Of a DNA stretch of 64,000 nucleotides, positions 49,190 through 57,704 are shown piece after piece. Below the pieces are notes generated by a model. The model did not search any database. It saw nothing but the letters and a program-made list of their open reading frames with translations, and had not been told where the DNA came from. Numbering within the stretch: the first letter of the stretch is position 1; each line of letters starts with the position of its first letter. A program made the position numbers and the translations under genes. The stretch comes from Amycolatopsis sp. (lineage in GTDB: Bacteria > Actinomycetota > Actinomycetes > Mycobacteriales > Pseudonocardiaceae). The stretch is taken from positions 60,315 through 124,314 of the forward strand of contig NZ_JAODNM010000157.1 of assembly GCF_025464955.1 (NCBI RefSeq), in the 5' to 3' direction.

Positions 49190-51124
49190 TCAGATGACGG
49201 TGAAGGTGTGGGTGGTGCCGGTGAACGGGCGCAAGTCGCCGTCGACTTGCGCGTCTCCGGTGTACCGGATGCGGTAGACGCCTGCTTCGACGTCTTCGGG
49301 GATGTGCCAGGTGATCGTCACGGTCGACCCGGCGTCGCCGACGCGGGACCAGCGGAACGTCGTCGCCCAGTCGCCGTCGTCGGCAACGCCGCGCCAGCCG
49401 TCGCCGTCCTCGATCTCCACCTCGAAGTACGTCCCGCCGCGCCGCAGGTCGTTGTTCGGGTGCGCCCCGGCGAACGTCGCCGCCACGACGTCGCCGGGTC
49501 GACGTCGAGCGCTGGGCTGCACGATCACGTCCCCGAAGTCGTACCCCGCGACCGGTTCGTCCCCCTTGAGGCGGTACTGCGGACGCTGTTTCGCCGAGAG
49601 GTCCTCGATCCCGTTCCCCCGCTCGATGTCGACGCCGTCACGCATCGCCGACGCCAGCCCGTCGACGACTTGCTGCAGCGCAGGGAGCTCCCACTTCCCG
49701 AACAGCGTGCTGCCGCCCTCGTACTGCTGCGCTTCGTACTCCTCGGGAGTCGTGACGTAGTGCGCATATCCGTTGCTGTACCCGGCAACCAGGACGTCGG
49801 CGAGGTTTGCGCCGACGATGGCCGCGACGGTCCGGCGAAGGCGAAGACCAGCCGTGATCGTTGCTTCGCCGGGGATCCCGATCAGATAGAGCTGCCCGAT
49901 CCGCAGTAGCTGGACCGGGAACCGCTCCGCCACCATCGGTTTGAGCCGGTTCAGCAGATGCGCGGGAAGGACGAGTCCTTTGGGCGCGTGGGCGTCGGCC
50001 ATGGCTGGGGAAAGGCGGTAGAACACGTTCCTCGAAAGCCAGTCCCACACCGGGTTCCTGCCTTCTCGGAAGGTCGGGAAGGCAGGTCCGTCCGACCATG
50101 CGCCGGCCAGCGCCGAGGCGCCTGCCATCGGCGTTCCAGTCCGATGTGGACGTCCGTCGCCGGTGAACTCCGGCCGCACGGCGATAGCCGACAAATCGAC
50201 ATTGACCAGCCGGTAGTCCAGCCCGCCTTCGAGAGCTTCGGACTCGCCGGCGAACAGTTTCGCCGCGGCTTCGTACTGCCGCAGTCCGATCAGGCGCGTG
50301 TTCTCGACCTCGTCGTCGGTCGGTCCGATTCCCGGTTTCAGCTCCAGGTTCGGGGACATGTCCCCGGCGTTCGTCTGGGCGAACGCGCTGACGAAACCGG
50401 GGTCGTCCGCGTGGTAGTCGACGTCCTCGACGACCTTTTCCCAGTGGTACCCCGCGTAACCCTTGTTGTCGGAACTGATCAGGCGGTTCTGGTTGGTCAT
50501 GCTCGTGTTGTGCGTGGCGAACCAGTTGATCGCTCCCACCGCGCGGCCGTCGCGATCGATCCGGAGCAGCGACGTCTGCGGGTCGACCGCGTCCGGGAAG
50601 AACGCCCGCTCCGACTCGGTGTTGCGGTCGAAGGCCGAGCGGGAGCGGTTGACGCTCGCGTCGCGCAGTTCGCCGTGCGAAAGGGCGAGTGACGCGGGGG
50701 CGAGGTCGGCGTGAGCCTGCTCGACGGCCTCGGTCATACCGTCGACGATCGCCGCGTATGTCGACGGCCGGAAGCCTCTGGTGTTCGAGTTGTACAGCGC
50801 ATGATGCGAGTAACCGCCAGGTCCGCAATGGGTGTGCGTGGCGGTGACCATGGTGTTTTCCGCGGTGTAGAGATCACCGAACTGCGCGCCGAGCCGGCTC
50901 AGTAGCGCCTCGCGAATACTGTCGAACACCAGCGGCAGGTCGTTCACCACCAGCAGGATCCGCTTGCCGCTCGCGGCGTCGGCCAGGACGAACGCCCGCG
51001 CGCGCAACCTGAGATGGATGCCCGCGCTCTGCTGCCACGCCATGCCATAGCCGAGCATCCCGCACTGCGCGGGCTCCCCGGTGATGTCGGCGCGGCCGCG
51101 TCCGGCCAGCCAGCTCGCGGTCAT
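49190..51124 (-). CDS. Neutral/alkaline ceramidase family protein
   Basis: 644 residues, ATG with AGGAG 6 nt upstream. Neutral-ceramidase features: GRADITGEPAQCGMLGYG start, zinc-ligand region TATHTHCGPGGYSHH, nucleophile-type motif NAGDMSPN with its serine, GYSNGYAHYVTTPEEYEAQQYEGGSTLFG with further zinc ligands, and a C-terminal Ig-like domain. The family hydrolyses the amide of ceramides. Pseudomonas and mycobacterial homologues are usually exported; here no signal peptide is visible, so location is uncertain. The stop of a decayed upstream gene overlaps this gene's ribosome site region, suggesting a former operon. Confidence 0.92.
   Translation of the reverse strand: MTASWLAGRGRADITGEPAQCGMLGYGMAWQQSAGIHLRLRARAFVLADAASGKRILLVVNDLPLVFDSIREALLSRLGAQFGDLYTAENTMVTATHTHCGPGGYSHHALYNSNTRGFRPSTYAAIVDGMTEAVEQAHADLAPASLALSHGELRDASVNRSRSAFDRNTESERAFFPDAVDPQTSLLRIDRDGRAVGAINWFATHNTSMTNQNRLISSDNKGYAGYHWEKVVEDVDYHADDPGFVSAFAQTNAGDMSPNLELKPGIGPTDDEVENTRLIGLRQYEAAAKLFAGESEALEGGLDYRLVNVDLSAIAVRPEFTGDGRPHRTGTPMAGASALAGAWSDGPAFPTFREGRNPVWDWLSRNVFYRLSPAMADAHAPKGLVLPAHLLNRLKPMVAERFPVQLLRIGQLYLIGIPGEATITAGLRLRRTVAAIVGANLADVLVAGYSNGYAHYVTTPEEYEAQQYEGGSTLFGKWELPALQQVVDGLASAMRDGVDIERGNGIEDLSAKQRPQYRLKGDEPVAGYDFGDVIVQPSARRRPGDVVAATFAGAHPNNDLRRGGTYFEVEIEDGDGWRGVADDGDWATTFRWSRVGDAGSTVTITWHIPEDVEAGVYRIRYTGDAQVDGDLRPFTGTTHTFTVI
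49230..49251. repeat. Family A palindrome variant inside the ceramidase coding region
   Basis: CGCAAGTCG (49230-49238), CCGT, CGACTTGCG (49243-49251). Relative to the common form both arms changed together (C-G to G-C), so pairing is kept. It encodes residues near the C-terminus of the ceramidase. Confidence 0.75.
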
Positions 51125-51136
51125 CGAATCTCCTGC

Positions 51137-51345
51137 TCAGGGAATGATCTTGCGCTTGCGAAACTCGTCGAAGACGGCCACGAACATACCTTTGGTTTCG
51201 ACGTACTCGTGGTAGCCGGGCCGTCGTGACTCGGCAGCGGAGGAGCCACCTCCAGCTCGAAGTATCGCGCGATCTTCGAGTCGGTCAGGTGCCGCGCCAC
51301 TCCAGCAACACCAACCTCAGGAGTCAGTAAAACCGAACCCGCCAC
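51137..51345 (-). pseudogene. Frameshifted remnant of an unidentified protein upstream of the ceramidase
   Basis: The minus strand reads VARHLTDSKIARYFELEVAP in one frame (about 51310-51235) and then, after a one-base shift, GYHEYVETKGMFVAVFDEF with the tail RKRKIIP to a TGA at 51137-51139. Both pieces look like protein and together like the end of one gene, but I cannot name the family. The TGA sits just before the ceramidase ribosome binding site, as in a translationally coupled pair. Confidence 0.45.
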
Positions 51346-51397
51346 CTCAACCGGCCACCCCCGTGGCGTTGAACGCCACGGGGGTGGCCGGTTGAGG
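51345..51397. terminator. Terminator with 24-bp perfect stem downstream of the alpha-glucosidase
   Basis: 51345-51368 pairs with 51374-51397 around TTGAA. It lies 12 nt past the alpha-glucosidase stop (minus strand). Part of it matches 26181-26206. Confidence 0.88.
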
Positions 51398-51408
51398 GGT
51401 CTTTGGAC

Positions 51409-53058
51409 TCAGCGCAACCGGAGCCACACGGCGGTGTTCGGCGGAAGCAAGCCGTGGACCAAGGAGCCGCTGGCGAGCAGCACCTCTTCGTGGTCCGGAA
51501 GGGAAACCGGCTTCACCGAGAAGTTCACCACGCAGGCGAACCCGGGGTCCCGCGTGAACGAAAGCACCCCGTCGTCGTCACCGCGCCAGGCCAGTTCACC
51601 GTCTCCGAGCGCGGGCTCTTCGGCACGGATCTTCAGCCCCGCGCGGTAGAGCTCGAGCACGGATCCGGGGTTCGCGGCTTCAGCCTCGGCGGTGTACTCC
51701 GACCAGACGGCAGGCTGCGGCAGCCACGGGTCGGTTTCGGCACCGGCCGGGCTGAACCCGAACGGCGACGACGAGCCCGACCACGGAAGCGGCACCCGGC
51801 AACCGTCACGACCCGGGTCGACGTGTTTTGTCCGCTCCCACACCGGATCCTGGCGCAGTTCGCTGGGGATGTCCTCGATCTCCCACAGCCCCAGCTCCTC
51901 ACCCTGGTAGGTGTAAAGCCCGCCGGGCAACGACATCGCGAGCAACGCCGCCGCGCGGGCCCGCCGGGTGCCGAGCGCGCGGTCGACCGGGGTGCCGTGC
52001 AGCCGGTCGGCGAAGGCGAATCCGGTGTCCCCTGGCCGCCCGTACCGCGTCACCGGCCGGGTGACGTCGTGGTTCGACAGCACCCACGCGGCGGGCGCGC
52101 CGACCGCGGCGTGCGCTTCCAGGGTCTTCTCGATGACGTCGCGGAAACGCGCGGCGTCCCACGGGCACACCAGGAAGTCGAAGTTGAACGCCGAGTTCAG
52201 CTCGTCCTTGCGCAGGTACTGGGCCGCCCGCGACATGTCCGGCAGCCACATTTCGGCGACCAGGATCCGGTTGCCCGGGTAGCTGTCCGCGATCTTCCGC
52301 CACGAGCGGTAGATGTCGTGCAGGCCATCCTGGTCGGAGTACGCGGACTCGTCGCCGGTCAGCGCGATGTCCGGTAGCGCCGGGTCCTTGACCAGCCCGT
52401 CGGCGACGTCGATGCGGAACCCGTCGACCCCGCGGTCGAACCAGAACCGCAGGATGTCCTCGAACTCCGCGCGGATCTCCGCGTTCTCCCAGTTGAAGTC
52501 CGGCTGCCGCGAGCTGTACAGGTGCAGGAACCACTCGCCGGGGGTGCCGTCGGGCTCGGTGATCCGCGTCCACGCCGAGCCGCCGAAGCGGGACGGCCAG
52601 TTGTTCGGGGGCTCGTCCCCGTCGGGCCCGCGACCGGGGCGAAACCAGAACCGCTCGCGTTCGGGCGAGCCGGGCCCGGCGGCCAGTGCGGCCTGGAACC
52701 ACCGGTGCTCGTCGGAGCAGTGGTTGGGCACGATGTCGATGATCACCCGGAGGCCCAGCGCGTGAGCCTCGGCGATGGTCGCCTCCGCATCGGCCAGTGT
52801 GCCGAACACCGGCTCGATGCCCCGGAAGTCGGAGACGTCGTAGCCGCCGTCGTCCATCGGCGAGGGATACCAGGGACTGAACCAGATCGCGTCGATGCCC
52901 AGGTCCGCCAGATAGCCCAGCTTGGACCGTACGCCGGCGAGATCGCCGATGCCGTCGCCGTCACCGTCGGCGAAACTGCGGATATAGACCTGATAGATCG
53001 CCGCGCTCCGCCACCAATCGAGCTTCGATTCGGCGGAGAGATGCCCCGAAACGCTCAC
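51409..53058 (-). CDS. Alpha-glucosidase, glycoside hydrolase family 13 (AglA-like)
   Basis: 549 residues, GTG start with AGGAGGGG upstream. GH13 regions: DIVPNHCSDEH (region I), GFRIDVADGL with the catalytic Asp (II), LVAEMW with the acid/base Glu (III), SNHDVTRP with the transition-state Asp (IV). The sequence resembles intracellular alpha-glucosidases of the AglA/trehalose-synthase neighbourhood. No signal peptide, so it hydrolyses imported alpha-gluco-oligosaccharides. Last gene of the operon repressor - binding protein - permease - permease - glucosidase. Confidence 0.93.
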   Translation of the reverse strand: MSVSGHLSAESKLDWWRSAAIYQVYIRSFADGDGDGIGDLAGVRSKLGYLADLGIDAIWFSPWYPSPMDDGGYDVSDFRGIEPVFGTLADAEATIAEAHALGLRVIIDIVPNHCSDEHRWFQAALAAGPGSPERERFWFRPGRGPDGDEPPNNWPSRFGGSAWTRITEPDGTPGEWFLHLYSSRQPDFNWENAEIRAEFEDILRFWFDRGVDGFRIDVADGLVKDPALPDIALTGDESAYSDQDGLHDIYRSWRKIADSYPGNRILVAEMWLPDMSRAAQYLRKDELNSAFNFDFLVCPWDAARFRDVIEKTLEAHAAVGAPAAWVLSNHDVTRPVTRYGRPGDTGFAFADRLHGTPVDRALGTRRARAAALLAMSLPGGLYTYQGEELGLWEIEDIPSELRQDPVWERTKHVDPGRDGCRVPLPWSGSSSPFGFSPAGAETDPWLPQPAVWSEYTAEAEAANPGSVLELYRAGLKIRAEEPALGDGELAWRGDDDGVLSFTRDPGFACVVNFSVKPVSLPDHEEVLLASGSLVHGLLPPNTAVWLRLR

Positions 53059-53116
53059 TGCTTGCCCCTCCTAGGGTCGTTGAAAAATATGGATCCCCCA
53101 CCCCAAGCGCCGGACG

Positions 53117-54043
53117 TCAGCCCTTGAGGCTGCCCGCGCTCAGGCCGGCCAGGATCTGCCGCTGGAACACCAGGAAGACCGCGACCATCGGGATACTCGC
53201 CAGCACCAGGCCGGCGACGAGCAGGTTCAGCGGCAGGTCGATCGCGACCCGTTGCAGCATCACCGAAAGCGTCTGCATGTCGGGGTCGGGGAAGACCAGC
53301 AGCGGCCAGATGAAGTCCTTCCACGCCGTCACGATCGCGAGGATGGAGACCACCGCGATGATCGGACGCGACATCGGCAGCACGATCCGCCACAGGATCC
53401 GCAGCGAGCCGGCGCCATCGATCCGCGCCGCCTCGATCAGCTCGTTCGGGATCTGGTCGAAGAACCTTTTGAGCACATAGATGTTGAACGCGTTGGCGGC
53501 CGCGGGAAGCCAGATCGCGGACGGCGAGTTCAACAGGTTCAGGTGTACCAGTGGAACGTCGGTGATGGTGAGATATGTCGGCACCAGCAGCGCCGACGCC
53601 GGCAGCATCAACGTCGCCAGCATCATCCCGAGAACGGCGTTTCCCAGCATCGGCCGCAGTTTCGACAGCGCGAACGCGGCCGGGATATCGACCAGCAGCT
53701 GCACGAACAGCGCGCCGCCGGCCACGATGACCGTGTTGAGAAAGTACTTTCCGAGGTTCAGCTGGGTCCACGCTTCGGCGAAGGTGTCGGGATGGAACGT
53801 CTTCGGGATCAACGTGGGCGGGGTCGCGGCCAGCTCCTGGGGTGACTTCATCGCGCCGGTCACGGCCCAGTACATCGGGAACAGGAACGCCGCGGTGAAC
53901 GCCACGATGGTGAGTCCGAGGACCACCCAGTAGATCGTCTTCCCTTTCCTCGACCGCAGTTGCGCCGGCGAAACCAGGGTTCGGACGGCGTACTCGGGTG
54001 AGGAACCGGTCTTCGCTTTCTTCTTGGGTAGCGTGATGGTCAT
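53117..54043 (-). CDS. Carbohydrate ABC transporter permease (MalG type)
   Basis: 308 residues from ATG 54043, AGGAGG 4 nt upstream. Six transmembrane helices and the EAA loop EAARIDGAGSLRILWRIVLPMSRP, typical of MalG-type permeases. It pairs with the upstream MalF-type permease (9 nt gap). No ATPase gene is in the operon; actinomycete sugar importers commonly share the multiple-sugar ATPase MsiK encoded elsewhere. Confidence 0.95.
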   Translation of the reverse strand: MTITLPKKKAKTGSSPEYAVRTLVSPAQLRSRKGKTIYWVVLGLTIVAFTAAFLFPMYWAVTGAMKSPQELAATPPTLIPKTFHPDTFAEAWTQLNLGKYFLNTVIVAGGALFVQLLVDIPAAFALSKLRPMLGNAVLGMMLATLMLPASALLVPTYLTITDVPLVHLNLLNSPSAIWLPAAANAFNIYVLKRFFDQIPNELIEAARIDGAGSLRILWRIVLPMSRPIIAVVSILAIVTAWKDFIWPLLVFPDPDMQTLSVMLQRVAIDLPLNLLVAGLVLASIPMVAVFLVFQRQILAGLSAGSLKG

Positions 54044-54051
54044 GGCGCCTC

Positions 54052-55023
54052 CTAGTCCGCGCGTCGAGTCAGTCGAACGTAGGCAGCCGAGAACACGCCG
54101 AGTGCCACGAACAGGAGCAGGCTCATCGCGCTGGCGGAGCCGAAGTCGTTGTACACGAACGCATACCGGTAGAGCAGCAACAAGACGGTGACGGTCGAGT
54201 CGTTCGGGCCGCCGCCGGTCATGATGTAGGGCTCGGTGAACACCTGCATGGTCGCGACGATCTGGAGCAGCAACAGGACCAGCAGCACGAACCTGGTCTG
54301 CGGGAACGTCACATGGCGCAGCCGGTGCCACATGCCGGCGCCGTCGAGTTCCGCGGCTTCGTAGAGCTCACCGGGGATGGTCTGCAGCGCCGCCAGGTAG
54401 ATCAACGTCGTGCTGCCCATGTTGGCCCACGTGGACACGAGTACGAGCGCCAACATCGACGTCGTGCTGGAATCCAGCCAGCTGCTGGTCGGCAGGCCGA
54501 CCGAGTGCAGCGCCTCGTTGAACAGCCCGGGCCCGGGATCGTAGAACCACTTCCACATCAGCGCGGTCACCACCGGCGGCAACATCACCGGCAGGTAGAC
54601 GAGCAGCCGGAAGTACGCCCGCGCGTGCCGCATTTCGTTCAGCAGCACCGCGGTGATGAACGGCACGAGGAAGCCGAACACCAGCGCCATCCCGGTGAAC
54701 TCCAGCGTGTTCAGCCAGGCCGTGCCGAACAGCGGGTCGTTGAACAGCTTCGTGAAGTTGTCGAAGCCGACCCAGGTCGGCGGGTCCACGAAATTGATCT
54801 GCTGGAAGCTCAGCAGCACTCCGCGGACGATCGGGTACCAGGAGAACAGCGCGAAGCAGATCAACGCCAGGCAAAGCAGTCCGTACGCGGTGAGGTTCTC
54901 GGCCAGCTTGCGCCGGATCCGGGCCTGCTTGCGGACCTTGGGGGAGATGACCGGCCGACCGGCCCGCGGGTTCGCCGCGGGCCGGGCCGGTTCGAGAACT
55001 CTACTTGACCTGGGAGAGGACAT
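54052..55023 (-). CDS. Carbohydrate ABC transporter permease (MalF type)
   Basis: 323 residues; the ATG at 55023 lies inside the binding-protein gene, giving a 23-nt overlap. Six transmembrane helices, MalF-like LFSWYPIVRGVLLSFQQINF start, GFDNFTKLFNDPLF, and EAA loop EAAELDGAGMWHRLRHVTFPQTR. It forms the membrane channel with the MalG-type protein. Confidence 0.95.
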   Translation of the reverse strand: MSSPRSSRVLEPARPAANPRAGRPVISPKVRKQARIRRKLAENLTAYGLLCLALICFALFSWYPIVRGVLLSFQQINFVDPPTWVGFDNFTKLFNDPLFGTAWLNTLEFTGMALVFGFLVPFITAVLLNEMRHARAYFRLLVYLPVMLPPVVTALMWKWFYDPGPGLFNEALHSVGLPTSSWLDSSTTSMLALVLVSTWANMGSTTLIYLAALQTIPGELYEAAELDGAGMWHRLRHVTFPQTRFVLLVLLLLQIVATMQVFTEPYIMTGGGPNDSTVTVLLLLYRYAFVYNDFGSASAMSLLLFVALGVFSAAYVRLTRRAD

Positions 55024-56368
55024 TGTTGACCTTCGACTCCGCGGAGGACAGCAGCTGGTTGATATCGGCGTTCTTGTCGGTCAGCACCGCCTGCATCACG
55101 TTGTCGAGGGCCGCGTAGACCTCCTGGGCGTCGGGCGGCTCGATGGTGCCCTTGATCTGCTGGAACGTGTCGACGTAGGACTGGTAGTTCGTCGATGGGA
55201 CGTTCGCGTACTTCTTCTCCACGGCCTGCTGCTGCGCACGTACCGCGCCTTGCCAGATGTCCGGGGTCGGCTGGGCGGGCAGGCCCACCGGCTGCTGACC
55301 GTCGGCGTAGGCCTTGACGAAGCTGTCGAAGCGGTCCGGGTTGAGGTACTTCCACTGGACCCAGGTGAGCCCCGCCTTGACCTGCGCGGCGTTCGCCTTC
55401 GGGTTGATCATGTAGCCCTCGCCGCCGAGCAGCGTGCCCTTGCCCTCAGGGACCCCGGCCAGGCCGTAGTCGGCGTACTTGCCGTTGAACTGCTTGACCA
55501 GCACCGGGACGTTGTCCGGCGCGGCCATGTACATGCCGAGCTGGCCGGCGCCCATCATGCGCTGCACGTCGGTGGCTTCGAGGAGCTGCTTGGTGCCCAT
55601 CGAGTTGTCGTCCCAGCGCATCTGGTGCAGGTAGTTCAGCGCCTGGCGGCCGAGGTCGTTGTTGAAGTCGGCCTTCCAGGTGTCACCGACCTTCTTGGCG
55701 ATGTCGCCGCCCAGGGAGTACATCCAGCTGGTGAAGTGCCAGCCACCCTGGTTGTTCTTGGAGAAGTCGGCGTAACCGACCGTGCCGTTGCCCAGCGCGG
55801 CGATCTTCGCCGCGTCGGTCCGGACCTCGGCCCAGGTCGTCGGCGGCTTGTCCGGGTCGAGCCCGGCCTTCTGGAACAGCGGCCGGCTGTAGACCAGGCC
55901 CATCGAGTAGTTCGCGGTCGGGAGGCCGTAAAGCTTGCCGCCGGCATCCTTGAAGTTGTCCAGCAATTGCGGCTGGATGTCGCTGACATGCGGCACGCTC
56001 TTCACTGCTTCAGTGATGTCGGCCGCCTGATGACGCGCGATGATCTGCGCGGGGTCGGTGAAGTAGACGTAGTAGACGTCCTCCAGCTGGCCCCCAGCCA
56101 GCTTCGCGGAGAACGTCTTCGGGTCCATGAACCCTTCGTGCGCCTGGATCACGATGTCCGGGTGCGAGGCCTCGAAAGCGGCCACGTCCTGGTCGAACTG
56201 CTTGCGCTCGAACGGTTGGGTCGTCGGCGGCTGGCCGTCGATGGTGATGGTGACCTTGCCCCCGGCGGCACTGGTGCCGCTCGATCCGCCGCTGCAGGCG
56301 CACAACGACACGGCAAGGCCCGTCACAGCCAGCAAACTGATCACCCTGCGGGCAGAAAGACTCTTCAT
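55001..56368 (-). CDS. Extracellular sugar-binding lipoprotein of the ABC importer
   Basis: 455 residues from ATG 56368. Signal peptide with lipobox: KSLSARRVISLLAVTGLAVSLCAC, where the last Cys would be lipidated, followed by a Gly/Ser linker. The mature part is a family 1 solute-binding protein (QPFERKQFDQDVAAFEASHPDIVIQ; YGLPTANYSMGLVYSRPLFQKAGLDP; GGEGYMINPKA). It should capture alpha-gluco-oligosaccharides made by the secreted hydrolases at 57.7-62.4 kb; the exact ligand is inferred from context. Confidence 0.94.
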   Translation of the reverse strand: MKSLSARRVISLLAVTGLAVSLCACSGGSSGTSAAGGKVTITIDGQPPTTQPFERKQFDQDVAAFEASHPDIVIQAHEGFMDPKTFSAKLAGGQLEDVYYVYFTDPAQIIARHQAADITEAVKSVPHVSDIQPQLLDNFKDAGGKLYGLPTANYSMGLVYSRPLFQKAGLDPDKPPTTWAEVRTDAAKIAALGNGTVGYADFSKNNQGGWHFTSWMYSLGGDIAKKVGDTWKADFNNDLGRQALNYLHQMRWDDNSMGTKQLLEATDVQRMMGAGQLGMYMAAPDNVPVLVKQFNGKYADYGLAGVPEGKGTLLGGEGYMINPKANAAQVKAGLTWVQWKYLNPDRFDSFVKAYADGQQPVGLPAQPTPDIWQGAVRAQQQAVEKKYANVPSTNYQSYVDTFQQIKGTIEPPDAQEVYAALDNVMQAVLTDKNADINQLLSSAESKVNNVLSQVK

Positions 56369-56437
56369 TGACGCCTCTTCTCGCGGTTGCGACGACTGTC
56401 GCGTGATGGCCATCACCCTAAAGTGTTAACCAGAAGC

Positions 56438-56465
56438 TCGCAAGACATCGACGAAGATTCGCAAG
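56438..56465. promoter_or_regulatory. Direct-repeat operator candidate before the sugar ABC operon
   Basis: TCGCAAG occurs at 56438-56444 and 56459-56465 (CTTGCGA on the transcribed sense), 21 bp apart, two helical turns. It resembles the CTTGCAG-type direct repeats bound by streptomycete MalR. It lies between the lacI gene and the binding-protein gene. Confidence 0.55.
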
Positions 56466-56498
56466 TTACGAACAATTTAGATCACAGGGTCGTCACGA

Positions 56499-57518
56499 TC
56501 ACGTCGCGGACGTCACCAACGCTCGGCCAGTTGAACCACGGACCACTAGTTCAGGTGCGAACAACAGCTCTTCCGCGGTCACGGAACCCCCGTTGATCTG
56601 TTTGACGAGCAACTCGACGGCAGCGCGGCCCATCGCCTCGATCGGCTGGCGCGTGGTCGTCAGCGGCGGGTCGGTGCAGTTCATCAGGAACGAGTCGTCG
56701 TAACCGACCACCGAGAACTGGCTGGGCACCGAAAGGCCCTGACGTCGCGCCGCGCGCACCGCGCCCAGCGCGAGCAGATCGCTCGCGCACAGGACGGCCG
56801 TGACGCCGCGCGCGAACAGTCGTGCCGTTGCCGCGTGACCGCCTTCGATGGAGAACATGCCGTGCTCGACGAGGTTCGCCGACGCCGTCAGTCCGAGGGA
56901 CGCGACGCAGGCCTGGAACGTCGTCAGCTTGCGCTGGGAGGGCACGTGGTCGGGCGGCCCGAGGACCAGTCCGATTCTTTCGTGCCCCAGTGAGTTCAGG
57001 TGACTTACTGCCTGCTCGACGGCGACGACGTCGTCGCAGGAAACCTGTGGGAGCCCGAGGTGCTCGACGGCGGCGTTGAGCAGCACCGTGGGGATCTTGC
57101 GCTCGACGAGCCGGTGGTAGTGCGTGTGCACCGCGTCGGCTTGCGCGTAGAGCCCGCCGGCGAACACGACACCGGACACGTGCTGCTGCAGCAGCAGCTC
57201 GACGTACTCGGCTTCGGAGACGCCGCCCGCGGTGCGGGTGCACAGCACGGGGGTGAAGCCCTGCTGCGCGAGCGCGTTGCCCATGATCTCGGCCAGTGCC
57301 GGAAAAATGGGGTTCTGCAGCTCCGGCAGGACCAGCCCGACCAGCCTCGCGCGTTCCCCGCGCAGCTGTGTCGGTCGTTCGTAGCCCATCACGTCCAGGG
57401 CGGTCAATACGGCGGTTCGGGTACTGGCGGAGACTCCTGATCGACCGTTGAGAACCCGGCTGACCGTGGCTTCGCTGACTCCGACCTTTCTGGCTACTTC
57501 GGCAAGTCGACGCGTCAT
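56499..57518 (-). CDS. LacI-family repressor of the alpha-glucan operon
   Basis: 339 residues from ATG 57518. HTH RLAEVARKVGVSEATVSRVLNGRSGVS, hinge, and sugar-binding domain with GLVLPELQNPIFPALAEIMG, VVGYDDSFLMNCTDPPLTTTRQPIEAMG. It is of MalR/AglR type and is the first gene of the run, 130 nt before the ABC genes. It probably represses them through the TCGCAAG repeats and is released by an oligosaccharide. Confidence 0.93.
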   Translation of the reverse strand: MTRRLAEVARKVGVSEATVSRVLNGRSGVSASTRTAVLTALDVMGYERPTQLRGERARLVGLVLPELQNPIFPALAEIMGNALAQQGFTPVLCTRTAGGVSEAEYVELLLQQHVSGVVFAGGLYAQADAVHTHYHRLVERKIPTVLLNAAVEHLGLPQVSCDDVVAVEQAVSHLNSLGHERIGLVLGPPDHVPSQRKLTTFQACVASLGLTASANLVEHGMFSIEGGHAATARLFARGVTAVLCASDLLALGAVRAARRQGLSVPSQFSVVGYDDSFLMNCTDPPLTTTRQPIEAMGRAAVELLVKQINGGSVTAEELLFAPELVVRGSTGRALVTSAT

Positions 57519-57620
57519 GTCTGCAATTATGACGCAAAACCGCGCAAAAGTCCGACCTAAATTTCCGAGTGTCGTGACGGGCTTGATCACGGCACGACTT
57601 TTGTTACCGCAAGGATGGTA

Positions 57621-57675
57621 CTCGCCCGTCCCGCCGCACGGTCGCGACGCTGCGCCGGCTGGCAGGACGGGCGAG
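57621..57675 (-). terminator. Hairpin downstream of the first GH87-like gene
   Basis: CTCGCCCGTCC (57621-57631) pairs with GGACGGGCGAG (57665-57675); the 33-nt centre is itself GC-rich. It lies 30 nt past the stop of the gene ending at 57705. Confidence 0.6.
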
Positions 57676-57704
57676 GGCTTCTCTTCAGTGACTACGGACG
57701 GCTG

